The notes beneath the pieces are model-generated. The model made no database searches. It saw only the letters and a list, made by a program, of their open reading frames with translations, and was not told the origin of the DNA. DNA of 64,000 nucleotides from Perca fluviatilis (lineage: Eukaryota > Chordata > Actinopteri > Perciformes > Percidae). Below, in pieces: positions 21,501 to 31,194 of this stretch (positions within the stretch are counted from its first letter, which is position 1; each line of letters begins with the position of its first letter). The stretch is from contig NC_053112.1 of assembly GCF_010015445.1 (NCBI RefSeq), positions 3,368,749 to 3,432,748 on the forward strand. The letters are read 5' to 3'. A program made the translations under genes and the position numbers.

Positions 21501-24500
21501 CCTCTTCTGCTCGAGAAGTTGCTCTGCACACAAACACAGTCACGTCAAATCCTGTTTTACACGTCCACATGTAAACGTCAATATTAGAGGAACATTCACT
21601 TTCATTAACCATGGAAACAGCTCACACACACACACACACACACTTTTCAGGGTTGAAAAAGAACTTGGAAAAAAAAGTTTTTAAGAAAAACACACCAGAA
21701 GCGGCAAAAAACCCCATGGTATATTTTTTTTTTTTTAAATCAAACTTCGAAAAAAAAAAAAACGTTAAAATAACATTTTGAAAAAAAACGTCAAAAGTAT
21801 TGAAAACAATGCTGAAAACGGAAAAAAAAAATTTGTCAAAAAAAAATAAAATAAAAAGAGTCAAAAACCTAAGAATCAAAAGCATGAAAAAAAGTCAATG
21901 AATGAAATGAAATAAAAAAAGTGAAAAAGCAGCAACTCAACGAGTGGGTTGTTGTATTTACTTTAACCGGGCCGTCTGGCGACCACGATAGTTGAACACT
22001 GATTGGCCGAGGAAATAGCTTTGATGTTTTTCAGAATAAGAGCAAAAAACTGACCATTACGTGAATGTAAACGGCGTGAGTTTAACTGATTAAATATGTT
22101 GAACGTACCTGGAAGCGATCCAGACTACGCAGCTCCTGGCTGTTGACATCTTTTATTTAACTACTTCAGTCACAGTAGGATAACTAAAACTTTTAAAGAG
22201 AACAACACACCAGAAGTGGCAAAAAAAAACACATTGAAAAAAACATCAAAAGCATTGAAAAGAATGCTGAAAACGAAAACAAAAATTAATGTAAAAAGAG
22301 TCAAAAACCTAAGAATGAAAAGCATCAAAAAAGTAAACAAATGTCAATAAAAAAAAGACAAAAAGTGTGTTGTTGTTTTTACTTTAACCGAGCCGTCTGG
22401 CGACCACGACTGTTGAACCCTGATTGGCCGAGGACATATCTTTTATGTTTTTCAGAATAAGAGCTAAAAACAGACCATTATGTGAATGTAAACGTTGTGA
22501 GTGTAAAGGAGTTTAACTGATTAAAGTGCCCATATATGCCCCGAATGTGTCCTGGTTTCAGTCTCCTGGTGAGCTGGTCACAATCTGCACGGCTTTCTAC
22601 GTCACTAGCCAAAACGAGCCGGCTAACCGCAACCGTTAGCATGCTAGCGCTAGCATGCTAGTGCTAGCATGCTAGCTCGTTCTCAATGGCAAAGCACTGC
22701 TACAACACACACAAGTTCACCATAATCTCCAAAAGAACTACTTCCATGTGCGCCCTGGTTTAGAAGAAGTCTCCCAGCTGATCCTGCCTTGGAACTGACT
22801 GAAGTTGGAGAAACAGCCTTTCTTTTACTGTCTATGGAGCTAGCTGAAGACTACGATCTGAGCTACTGAGCATGTGCGAGTGCAATCAAAGATAGTCCAG
22901 AAGAAGAAGAAGAAGAGAAGAGGTCTCACTCTGTAGCTAAAACAGAGACCTGAACACAGGGTGAAAAGAGGAGCTGCAGCAATGTGCAGTACAACAAAAA
23001 TATGGTGTTTTTAGATAATTAAACCAAGTAAACCTATTTTGGTACAACCTCTAAAATACAAGTATGAACCTGAAAATGAGCAGAATATGGGCGCTGTAAG
23101 TATGTTGAGCGTACCTGGAAGCGATCGAGAATACGCAGCTCCTGGCTGTTGGTGCAGTATTTCCGTGTCAGCGTTCCCGCCCCCTGGGCGCCGTAGATCC
23201 CTCCCACCAGGCTGAGCGTGGCGCTCACGGCCCGGTCCAGGTCCAGCAGGGGGAGCCCTCGCTGCCTCTTGGCCTGACGCACCAGCAGCTTCCTGTGGAA
23301 GCGTTTGGCGTGCGGCGTGGGCCAGCGCGTAGGCGATCCAGCAGCCCGCCATCGGCTCTCCGTACAGGCTGACGCGGGGGCGCGGGAGTCTGGCGACGCC
23401 GGGCGGGCGTCCGCTTTCTCGGTGAGGTATTCTCGACTCAGGGACCCCGCGGCCAGAGGCCGCTGGCGGAGAGAGACGGGCCTTCGGCGTAGGGCTGGGC
23501 GAGAGGGAGAGAATCAGATATCACCATATTCTTGACCAAATACCTCGATATCGATATAGCGGCGATATTCTAGGGTTGACTATTGGTGCTCTAACAGAAT
23601 ATCTTCACACTTAGATTTTAGATCAATAATCATCAGTAACGTTGATATAATGACTAAGTGGGGAAAAGGTGAATAACAGAACAGTTAGAACAGTCTGGTG
23701 AGTTCAGAAAAGTACATCACTTTACGGTAATCAGGGTTCATACGCATTTTAACCAATACTTTTGTTGTCATTCAGTTAACCCTCAGGTTGTCCTGGGGTC
23801 TAGGGCTGCTCCCTCTTAGTGGATCAGTGGACTAATCGGTGGTTCTGGTCTTAGTCAACTTAGATCTCTGTAGTCCATTAGTCAGGTCTGATGCTGTTTT
23901 CATGCTGAATGACTTATTTCCAAGAAACGTACGAGCACATCTCTGGTAAACACAAGAATTAAAGTGGTGCTTTAACATGACTCTTAGTGGAGAAACTCAG
24001 ATTTACAGATCTGTCGATTAAATCCACTAATAGATTAAATCAACTAATAGATTAAATCAACTAATAGATTAAATCAACTAATAGATTAAATCCACTAATC
24101 CATTAGTCGATACGACTGAATGAGTGTTAGTCGACTCAGAAGTTCTTCAACCGAGCACAACCCTAAAAAGTACGTCACTTTACTGTAACGCAGCCTTTAG
24201 AACCAGTAACACTTGTGTCATATTACAATATCACGATATCCAAAATCTAAGATGATATCTAGTCTCATATCACGATATATTGATATAATATCGATATATT
24301 GATATATTGATATATCGATATATTGATATAATATCCATATATTGATATATTGATATTGATATATCGATATATTGATATAATATCCATATATTGATATATT
24401 GATATTTCGATATATTGATATAATATCCATATATTGATATATTGATATATCGATATATTGATATAATATCAATATATTGATATTATATCAATATCAATAT

Positions 24501-26981
24501 ATTGATATATCGATATATTGCCCAGTCCTACTTGGGCAATATATCGATATATTGATATAATATTGATATATTGATATATTGATATATCGTTATATTGCCC
24601 AGTCCTACTTGGGCAATATAACGATATATTGATATAATATTGATATATTGATATTGATATATCGTTATATTGCCCAGTCCTACTTGGGCGTGTCCCGCGG
24701 GCTCTTCGAAGTCGTCCTCTCCGCCGCGGCCGTCGTCCTCGTCGCTGTCCGCTTCACGCTTGATGTGCGGCGGCGCCGGGCGCAGCTTCTTGCGGGCGGC
24801 GAGGTTAGCGCGGGGAGGAGGGAGGTACTCCATCCCCGGGTCGATCATTCCCTCCGTCTCCATCTCCTCGTCGTCTGGGGGGGGGCCATCAGCGTTTAAA
24901 ACATTACTACTCACACGGACCATTCATTTAGGAAATGTTCATGTGTTAGTGTTAGGGGTTAGGGCGTGTGTCTCTGTGTGTGTGTTAGTGCGTGTGTGTT
25001 GTAGTGGTATTGTGTTGGTGCTGTTATAGTGTTGGTGCGTGTGTGTTGTGTTAGCACCGCTAACTAACACCCACAACGCTACTAACACCTGCTACACACA
25101 CGCACTAACACACACTACCCTTACACACTAACACTAACACCACGCACTAACACCACACACACTAACACCACACTAACACACACACACACACATGCACTAA
25201 CACACACACGCACTAACACACACACGCACTAACACACACACGCACTAACACACACACTAACACACACACACACACTAACACACACATAATACACACGCAC
25301 TAACACACGCTAACACACACACACACACACACTAACACACACACTAACACACACACACACGCACTAACACACACACACACGCACTAACACACACACACAC
25401 ACTAACACAGACACACACACACTAACACACACACACATGCACGCACTAACACACACACACTAACACACACACACACTCTCCAGCAGTAACTCACCGTGGA
25501 ACAGAGCCTGAGGCGGCATGGCGTCGGGGATGAGGTCGGCCTCCGACAGCAGGCTCGGCGTTGCCGAATGCGACGCCGGCGTGCCGGGGGCGGAGAAGTC
25601 CGGAGACGGCGAGGGCGAGGGGCTGGTGAGCGGCGTTCGGTCCGACGAGCTGAGAGAAGAGAAGTCGATGACCTCACCTTTCTCGAGGACCAGGTCCGGC
25701 CGGCGCCCAGCGCCCGCCCCTCCCCCGCCGCGGGCGGCCGCCAGTTTGACCGGCGTGGAGGCGGCGCTGCGGTCAGCGTAGCCTCCCACCGCCTCCTTCT
25801 GCGCCCGCCGGATGTCTTTGGCCTCTTGCGTGCGACTGCGCTTCTCCTTCAGCTGGATGGCGTTCTCCACGGGGTTTCTGGCGCCGCGCTTCCTCAGGCC
25901 CTCCACCGTGATGATGGGGTCCAGGGCCGGTTTAGAGGCTGGCGGGATCAGAGCAGACGGTTAAAGCCTAACTCTCGCCAAAACGCAACCTAGGGTCTTT
26001 TTGTGAATGTACCCGAGTCTAACTTTAGTTTAAAAGCATATTTAGGACAGAAGCGCCACTTTTAAGATTTACCGTATTCTCGTTTTTTAGTCAAATGGCC
26101 TTTTGAATGGGAGTAGTAGGGGCGCTTTTATGCTAGCCTCAAAATAGCTATTTTTAAACCACTAAGAAGGCTCGACACAACATGAGACTTTGCCTGAAGT
26201 ATCACCAGGGGCTCTACACCTTAACTACACCGGTGAACGAGGGATATCCTAAATCTGGGGCGACTTGTTTTGATATCGACTCGTTTTGACTGCCGAGGTG
26301 GTAGCGGCCGGAAACAATAAGAGCTACGGTGAGTTGTTCAAAACCTCTTTTTTTAGTAAACTGTTTGAACACAAACACCTGGAATTCATGTGTAGAGCTC
26401 CTGGTGATACTTGGAGCAACGTTTCATGTTGCGTCGAGCCTTCTTAGTGGTTTAAAAATAGCTATTTTGAGTAGTGCCCCTACTACTCCCATTCAAAAGG
26501 CCATTTGACCGAAAAACGAAAAGACGGTAAATCTTAAAAGTGGCGCTTCTGTCCTAAATATGCTTTTAAACAAAAGTTTGACTCGGGTACATTCACAAAA
26601 AGACCCTAGGTTGCATTTTGGCGAGAGTTACGCTTTAACTCAAAGCTCTGGCCTAGACAACTATGTGGAAAAAAAGACTAAAAAGTTTAAAAAAGCGACA
26701 AAATAGACAAAATATGTGTCAAACCGTTCTGAATAAAGTATTGTGGAGCTGCAGAGACGTCCCGGACTACAAATCCTATCCTACAGACTACAGATCCCAT
26801 CCTACAGACATTAAAGCTTAAAATGATAATGATTTTTCAGGGGTGAATGTCTGTCTACATTTGTAAAATGATACATTCATGGTAGAATCAAATGTTGTTT
26901 GACTTGTGTAATGCCTTATCTACAACACATGCGTGTAATAAGGTAAATGTAGTACAGGAGAGATACTTGGAGAGATACTTG

Positions 26982-27057
<76 letters not shown>

Positions 27058-30000
27058 CCAATATCGTGCATCCCTAATCTGGAGTGACCCCGACTGGACG
27101 ATGTGATCATATGAGGGAGCGGCCGAGCCTCCTCCCTGGATCGGTGCAGCAGCAGGTTACCTTTGGCCTTGGTGGTGGATTTGTCCACCTCCAGCCGCAG
27201 AGTCGGAGGTCTGTTCTGGACCAGCTTCCACCAGCCGGGCTCGCCAAACTCCTGCGCTCCAGACCGGAAGAACGTGGGACTGCCGACCGACAGGCAGCCG
27301 GCCACCGTGCTCCACCACGTGGAGGTCTTCTTCCTGCAGGGTCACACACACACGCAGACGGGAAACATCACCTTCTGGACCAATCAGTGAAGGCGCTTTG
27401 TAGAGGCGGCGCATGACGAGCATGTTAACATAACAGGAGTGTGGGACAATCAGAGGGCAAAGGTCATAAATAAACGTAATGTCCCAGGCCCTATTTATTT
27501 ATTTTTTTCATTCCTCTTTGTTGTAAAATCATTTTATATATTAACCCTTGCTCCGTCTCCCCGGCTAAAGAAATGTTAGCACCATCTTCAAAACATTTCT
27601 GCATTTTTTCCAGCTTCCGGCACTTTTTGTTGATTTTTGTTTTGTCGCTTTTTTTCTCAAAGTTTTTGACGCTTTTTTGTCTCTTTGTTTGACACTTGTC
27701 ATTTTTGTTACTTTTACGTTTAACGTTTTTTCCCACTACTAATTTTTTTTGGCTTAAAACACAGAAATATGCTATAAAATGTAATAAAACACCCCAAATT
27801 CAATGAAAGTAGTGAACTGATTGTTCATTTTACTAGAACCATCCATGTTCATTTTAGGCAATTTGGTTGAAAGAAACCCAAATTTCTGATATAGAAACTT
27901 TATAAAAATGGGTCAAATTTGGCCCGAAAACAACAGGAGGATTAATGATACACTTTCATGATCGCTCCCGACATTATAGTCGCACATTTCAAAACTGTTG
28001 CTAGTCAGTGAAAGCAGGATGTCAGACAACGTTAAAAACCAAAGTTAAAGTGACCTCGTTCCCAGCAGGAAGTTCCAGTGTCGGCCAATGAAAGCACAGA
28101 TGTCTTCTTTCCACCTGAAGTAGCCCTGTCGGCCCGTTCCCTCCAGAGACAGGTTGTACATGGCCAACATCACCACCTGGCACACATAACGCAACAAACC
28201 AATCAGGGTTAAACATGCCGGTACTACGCCAGAGGAAGCAGGTTAGGCTCAGATGGAGGCGCAGCTCCTCGCCATAATCTAGAATAGCACACGTACATCT
28301 TACGTGTTATGTTAGATAGAATAACAACTATCCACACACGCAATATGAAATCTAATCTAGATCTCCAACTATCTGGGGAGGTCCCGGGACATTTATGCAT
28401 GGATTTAAAAAAGTGCCACGGACTTTGAAAAAACTAAAAAAGGAGACAAAAACGCTGAAAAAGACGACAAAAAAGGAAAAAAAATACATACTGAAAAGCA
28501 GACAAAAATACCCAAAATGTTGCCAGAAAAAAGACATAAATTCAGAAAAAAACCCGCCAAAGACTTAGAAAAAAGCTGACAAAAAAAAGTCTAAAAAATT
28601 GTCTAAAAAACAAAACAAAATAAACCTGGATAGGAGAAAAGAAATCCTAAATAATTGCCGAAAAAACCTCGAAAAAGGCGGCAAAACTCAGAAAAAATGG
28701 AAAAAACATTGAAAAGGAACAAAAACAGTTTTTGTTATTGGGGAGGGTTGTAAATAAGGCCTAAGGTTCCATCTCTACTGACTCATGTTGTACCTGCTGC
28801 CAGGTGAGTCTCATCCTCTCGAAGCTCTCCTTTCCGTCCTCGGAGCAGTCGGAGCAGATGAATTTAAAGAAGTTGTCACCTTTCAGGTAGCTGGGCTGCT
28901 CCCCTCTGAGCTGAGCTGAGACACAGACACAGAGAGAGAGAGAGACTCAGACTGCTGACAGGACAACACGCAGAGTTTCACACATTCACACATGCTCCAT
29001 GTAAATAATCAGGACTTTTATCATCATAAAACACACTTCATTCAAAGTGGACAGAAACTAAATAAAACTACCAAAAGTTCATCTTTCCACTGTTCCAACA
29101 ATCACCACTCTGGTTTGGTTGAAATAAACCCTTAATTCACCCATTTACATGTGGAGATATGCTGGCTCTATACACGCTAAAAGTCCTGATTATTTACATG
29201 GAGTCTGGTGGAGATATGCTGGCTCTATACACGCTAAAAGTCCTGATTATTAACATGGAGTCTGGTGGAGATATGCTGGCTCTATACACGCTAAAAGTCC
29301 TGATTATTAACATGGAGTCTGGTGGAGATATGCTGGCTCTATATACGCTAAAAGTCCTGATTATTAACATGGAGTCTGGTGGAGATATGCTGGCTCTATA
29401 CACACTAAAAGTCCTGATTATTAACATGGAGTCTGGTGGAGATATGCTGGCTCTATATACGCTAAAAGTCCTGATTATTTACATGGAGTCTGGTGGAGAT
29501 ATGCTGGCTCTATACACACTAAAAGTCCTGATTATTTACATGGAGTCTGGTGGAGATATGCTGGCTCTATACACGCTAAAAGTCCTGATTATTTACATGG
29601 AGTCTGGTGGAGATATGCTGGCTCTATACACACTAAAAGTCCTGATTATTTACATGGAGTCTGGTGGAGTTTGGTGATGGTGATTTCGGGGCTGTTTCAT
29701 GTTAAAGTGATGGTTCGGAGTAATTTCACCCTAGGGTCCTTTGCACCATGACCTCGAGCCAAACACCCCCCCCCAGAAGCTTTTTTCACCTGGGTCTAAC
29801 ATTGGGAGAGTTAGCTAGAGTAGCGTTATCAGCTGAATAGCTTAGCGCAGGGGCTAATGGACCCACGTTTGTATCTTGTAAGTTACCCCACTAATAATGC
29901 CCGAAATGATACCAAACTTCTACACTAGTACATATAGGTTATGCACTCATAAAACGATGGATTGGAAAGTTTGTAAGTACACCAGAAGTTTATGAACACT

Positions 30001-31170
30001 TGCCTGCTCTCCTCAGCTCTCTGCTGCTACCTGCAGTTAGACGAGTGCTTAGGGCCGTCTACAAATTACAACACCGAAAAGAGATACAACAAAAATATTT
30101 ATTAATTTAATGATTAAATAAGGTAATGTCTCCAAACTTACCTCAATTATTACTTGTCTCCTGCTAGTTATACTACAGCACTTACTTAAAAAAATAAGTT
30201 AAATTAATAAATATTTTTGTTGCATCTCTTTTCGGTGTTGTAATTTGACCCTAAGCATCAAGCAGCAACAACAGCAGAGAGCAGAAGCCAGCAGGCAAGT
30301 GTTATTTACATAAACTTCTGGTGTACCTAAAACTTTTTCCAATCCATCGTTTTATGAGAGCATAACCTATTTTACTACTTGTAGATGTTTGGTATCATTT
30401 CGGGCGTGTTGAGTGGGTCATTTAGGAGATACAAACGTGGGTCCATTTAGCCTCTTCTAATACTCAGCGACTAACGCTTACTCTATAACGCTCCCGAGTT
30501 GTTAGACCCAGGTGGAAAAGGGGGGGGGTGTTTGGCTCGAGGCATCAAATGTACAGGGGACATGAATTAACCCATCACTTTAAGCTAGAAAGATCTTACT
30601 CTTTAACTAAAAGGTCTATCTCTGTAGGGATCCATCCCATAATGTTGTCAGACACTTAGAATAATAATCTGAGTCTGTCAGCAGCAACAACAGAACTTTT
30701 AGTGGACTCTAACTGCTGCTGAACATTAGTCCTGTAGGGTTACATTACAGCTCGGTTCTGGTTTAATACTGGACCAGTTTCACAGATTGTTGTTCCATCA
30801 GACACACAGACACACAGACATGAGGACAGAGAGTCCAGCTGTTATAACTTTCCATATTCAGGATGTTATGGAACATAAAAGGAGCAGATGCTGAATCTCA
30901 CCTGCAGGGACCCACTTGTGACAGCGGTCGCAGTAGAAGGACATGTCCTCGCAGGCCCAGCCTCCGTCGGCCTCCTCGCCGACGTCGCTGGTCAGAGAGT
31001 CTCCACTCTGGTCGTGTGACAGATCCACCGAGCCCTGATCCTCCGACTCCACGATCAGCAGAGTCTCCCCCTCCACCTCTCCCTCCTCCAGACCCTCAGA
31101 GGCTGACGTACAGGGCCAGTCTCTTCCTGCGTTTCCAGCAAGTTTTTCTTTTACTCTGTTATATCTATAC
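15415..31170 (-). CDS. kat14: KAT14 (ATAC2/CSRP2BP) acetyltransferase, gene span
   Basis: Eleven exons read on the minus strand: 31170-30902, 28915-28794, 28176-28055, 27333-27161, 25938-25495, 24874-24684, 23494-23115, 21523-21390, 16777-16602, 16479-16289, 15588-15415. KAT14 is a GNAT-family lysine acetyltransferase and a core subunit of the nuclear ATAC complex. Landmarks are SEGLEEGEVEGETLLIVESE, a Cys-rich zinc-binding region (FYCDRCHKWVPAG, FICSDCSEDG), LAMYNLSLEGTGRQGYFRWK, VIDFSSLSSSDRTPLTSPSP, LLVRQAKRQRGLPLLDLD, TSRILKPYIR, and the GNAT domain YISFLLVHPEWRQAGIGTFM with the acetyl-CoA loop RQAGIG. All exon phases chain correctly except at 23494-23115. The usual start exon (MDSS...) was not found. 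Confidence 0.95.
15589..16288. other. KAT14 last intron
   Basis: Holds a CA tract at 15596-15615 and an element remnant with inverted tacctagagattg / caatctctaggta at about 16157 and 16247. No exon seen. Confidence 0.5.
16289..16479 (-). CDS. kat14: KAT14 GNAT-domain exon
   Basis: Acceptor tggtcccccag, donor gtgagt. Encodes VDLSECLQYPDFSVVALYKK, FGFMVPDVKYNEAYISFLLV and HPEWRQAGIGTFMIYHLIQ. Contains GNAT motif A (RQAGIG). Confidence 0.96.
16602..16777 (-). CDS. kat14: KAT14 exon
   Basis: Acceptor ctcttttttag, donor gtaaca. Encodes RDYESRPVKMRLLAEIRAHS, then APIDYCYVRPNHIPSVNAMC and HDSFWPG. Strongly conserved in vertebrate KAT14. Confidence 0.96.
16793..16907. repeat. 29-bp tandem repeat x4 next to a KAT14 acceptor
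   Basis: Unit aaggattcaggactctctct + acctgaggg, four copies, starting 15 bases from the acceptor of exon 16777-16602. On the gene strand each unit reads ccttccctcag then gtagagag, i.e. pyrimidine tract plus CAG. Confidence 0.9.
17240..21389. repeat. 24-bp minisatellite filling a KAT14 intron
   Basis: About 170 units. Plus-strand unit gatgttacctgatgtagggt + gtga, with aag/agg and gat/ggt variants and a few 25-26-bp forms. The gene-strand unit contains ACCCTACATCAG/GTAACATC, which is the exon end and donor of KAT14 exon 21523-21390. The array begins exactly at that donor. Open frames through it (MLPDVGCE repeats) are a by-product of a unit length divisible by three. Confidence 0.97.
21390..21523 (-). 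CDS. kat14: KAT14 exon whose donor seeds the 24-bp array
   Basis: Acceptor ttgtgtgcag; encodes SNFSSRRGVQQNSVSFWHRL and then DQTIKSPYTSRILKPYIR. Ends ATC AG and joins GAGGGAT of exon 16777 to give IRRDY. The donor CAG/GTAACA is the first of about 170 near-identical copies. Confidence 0.95.
21640..22150. repeat. tandem segmental duplication, copy 1, with partial KAT14 exon
   Basis: Matches about 22170-23160: shared aacacaccagaag-ggcaaaa, aaaaagagtcaaaaacctaa, actttaaccg-gccgtctggc, and tgattaaatatgttgaacgt versus the interrupted version in copy 2. Positions 22146-22109 repeat the last bases of exon 23494-23115, including donor GTACGT, but lack the rest of the exon. Confidence 0.85.
22525..23095. 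mobile_element. TTAA-type MITE (piggyBac-like), copy 1
   Basis: Ends AGTGCCCATATA / ATATGGGCGCT sit next to TTAA at 22521 and GTAA at 23096. A close relative lies at 50249-50810 between two intact TTAA. Copy 1 of the local duplication has the empty site, gattaaatatg. Contains a triple palindrome gctagcatgctagc near 22640-22675. Confidence 0.85.
23115..23494 (-). CDS. kat14: KAT14 exon with disturbed reading frame
   Basis: Acceptor tctcgcccag, donor gtacgc. Recognisable KAT14 blocks occur in different frames: PRVSLYGEPM, then LLDRLRAGP, then KRFHRKLLVRQAKRQRGLPL followed by DRAVSATLSLVGGIYGAQ and RILDRFQ. The length, 380, is two over a multiple of three, whereas its neighbours demand a length divisible by three. 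Either assembly indels or real damage. Confidence 0.85.
23495..24683 (-). mobile_element. hAT-like element that makes up a whole KAT14 intron
   Basis: On the gene strand the intron begins G/TAGGACTGGGCAATATA and ends TCGCCCAGCCCTA. These are the terminal repeats of the family also found at 45832-46694 and 55778-57949. Flanks are CGCCCAAG and CGCCGAAG, a 7/8 match to an 8-bp target duplication. The interior has the family's gatatcacgatattt and tttgaccaaatac region and expanded gatatattgatat repeats at 24220-24670. Confidence 0.85.
24528..24690. repeat. short tandem duplication of the element end plus exon edge
   Basis: The segment tgcccagtcctacttgggc appears three times, near 24518, 24597 and 24672, separated by gatatattgatat tracts. 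The cttgggc part equals the adjacent KAT14 exon end, so the copied unit crosses the exon/intron border. Confidence 0.75.
24684..24874 (-). CDS. kat14: KAT14 exon
   Basis: Acceptor cccccccccag, donor GTAGGA. Encodes DDEEMETEGMIDPGMEYLPP and then RKKLRPAPPHIKREADSDED. Ends CAC GCC CAA in phase 0. An acidic, probably disordered linker. Confidence 0.93.
24875..25494. repeat. KAT14 intron with acactaacac repeats
   Basis: Mainly 25040-25480, irregular (CA)n with actaacac units on the plus strand; GT-rich on 24950-25050. The opposite strand flips composition near 25060, giving an imperfect inverted arrangement. Confidence 0.85.
25495..25938 (-). CDS. kat14: KAT14 large central exon
   Basis: Acceptor gatcccgccag, donor gtgagt. 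Encodes SKPALDPIITVEGLRKRGAR, EKRSRTQEAKDIRRAQKEAV, KGEVIDFSSLSSSDRTPLTS and LLSEADLIPDAMPPQALFH. GC-rich and CpG-rich. Contains a Gly/Ala-rich insertion (AAARGGGGAGAGRRP) that looks fish-specific. Confidence 0.96.
25961..26638. mobile_element. TTAA-flanked foldback element
   Basis: Arms of about 270 bp are inverted: cgccaaaacgcaacctaggg ... and ccctaggttgcattttggcg, with aaaggccattt and aagaaggctcgac blocks mirrored. TTAA at both ends. No ORF. Lies in a KAT14 intron. Confidence 0.85.
26980..27054. repeat. (GATT)n then (AT)n microsatellite
   Basis: Six gattgatt-type units followed by about 20 AT repeats, in a KAT14 intron. Confidence 0.97.
27161..27333 (-). CDS. kat14: KAT14 exon
   Basis: Acceptor gaccctgcag, donor gtaacc. 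Encodes KKTSTWWSTVAGCLSVGSPT and FRSGAQEFGEPGWWKLVQNR. Ends in phase 1, matching exon 25938. Confidence 0.96.
27541..27945. mobile_element. TTAA-type MITE of the hydrophobic-palindrome family
   Basis: Begins TTAACCCTTG and ends ACAACAGGAGGATTAA. The inner end reads gggtcaaatttggccc. Family members are at 49088-49473 and 53620-53857, and an end at 55240-55283. Confidence 0.75.
28055..28176 (-). CDS. kat14: KAT14 exon
   Basis: Acceptor gtgtgccag, donor gtcact. Encodes VVMLAMYNLSLEGTGRQGYF and RWKEDICAFIGRHWNFLLGT. Ends AG to complete an Arg codon with the next exon. Confidence 0.96.
28794..28915 (-). CDS. kat14: KAT14 exon (second Cys pair of the zinc region)
   Basis: Acceptor gtgtctcag, chosen over the CTCAG copy five bases on because only this one keeps phase. 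Encodes AQLRGEQPSYLKGDNFFKFI, CSDCSEDGKESFERMRLTWQ and Q. Confidence 0.95.
28996..29021 (-). repeat. inverted single copy of the 57-bp minisatellite segment
   Basis: tccatgtaaataatcaggac + ttttat is the reverse complement of the unit segment at 29179-29204 and its repeats. Confidence 0.85.
29153..29672. repeat. 57-bp minisatellite, nine copies
   Basis: Unit ggagatatgctggctctata + cacgctaaaagtcctgatta + tttacatggagtctggt, with tta/taa and cacg/tacg/caca variants. In a KAT14 intron. The open frame MLALYTLKVLIINMESGGD is a repeat artefact. Confidence 0.97.
29702..30583. mobile_element. TTAA-flanked foldback element, family copy 1
   Basis: TTAAAGTGATGGTTCGGAG at the left, CCATCACTTTAA at the right. 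Long mirrored arms share cctcgagccaaacaccccc / gggggtgtttggctcgagg. The second copy is at 56806-57479. Confidence 0.88.
30902..31170 (-). CDS. kat14: KAT14 N-terminal exon (first seen)
   Basis: Donor gtgaga in phase 1. Encodes TSASEGLEEGEVEGETLLIV, ESEDQGSVDLSHDQSGDSLT and DMSFYCDRCHKWVPAG. The 5' border is uncertain: a poly-T tract and ccag at 31171 gives a start at 31170 with an unfamiliar lead (RYRYNRVKEKLAGNAGRDWP), while an inner cag at 31103 is also possible. The expected initiator segment is not here. Confidence 0.88.
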
Positions 31171-31194
31171 CTGGAAAAAAAAAAAAAAAAAAAA

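Noticed and set aside
17353..21574. Series of plus-strand open frames coding MLPDVGCE repeats
   Set aside because: They are translations of the intronic 24-bp array on the strand opposite to KAT14.
23034..23500. A single uninterrupted frame through the KAT14 exon 23494-23115 as proof that it is intact
   Set aside because: That frame is open by GC bias, but it misses the conserved PRVSLYGEPM block and its length does not fit the phases of the neighbouring exons.
29159..29677. 172-codon open frame MLALYTLKVLIINMESGGD repeats
   Set aside because: The unit is 57 bp (19 codons); an artefact of the minisatellite inside a KAT14 intron.
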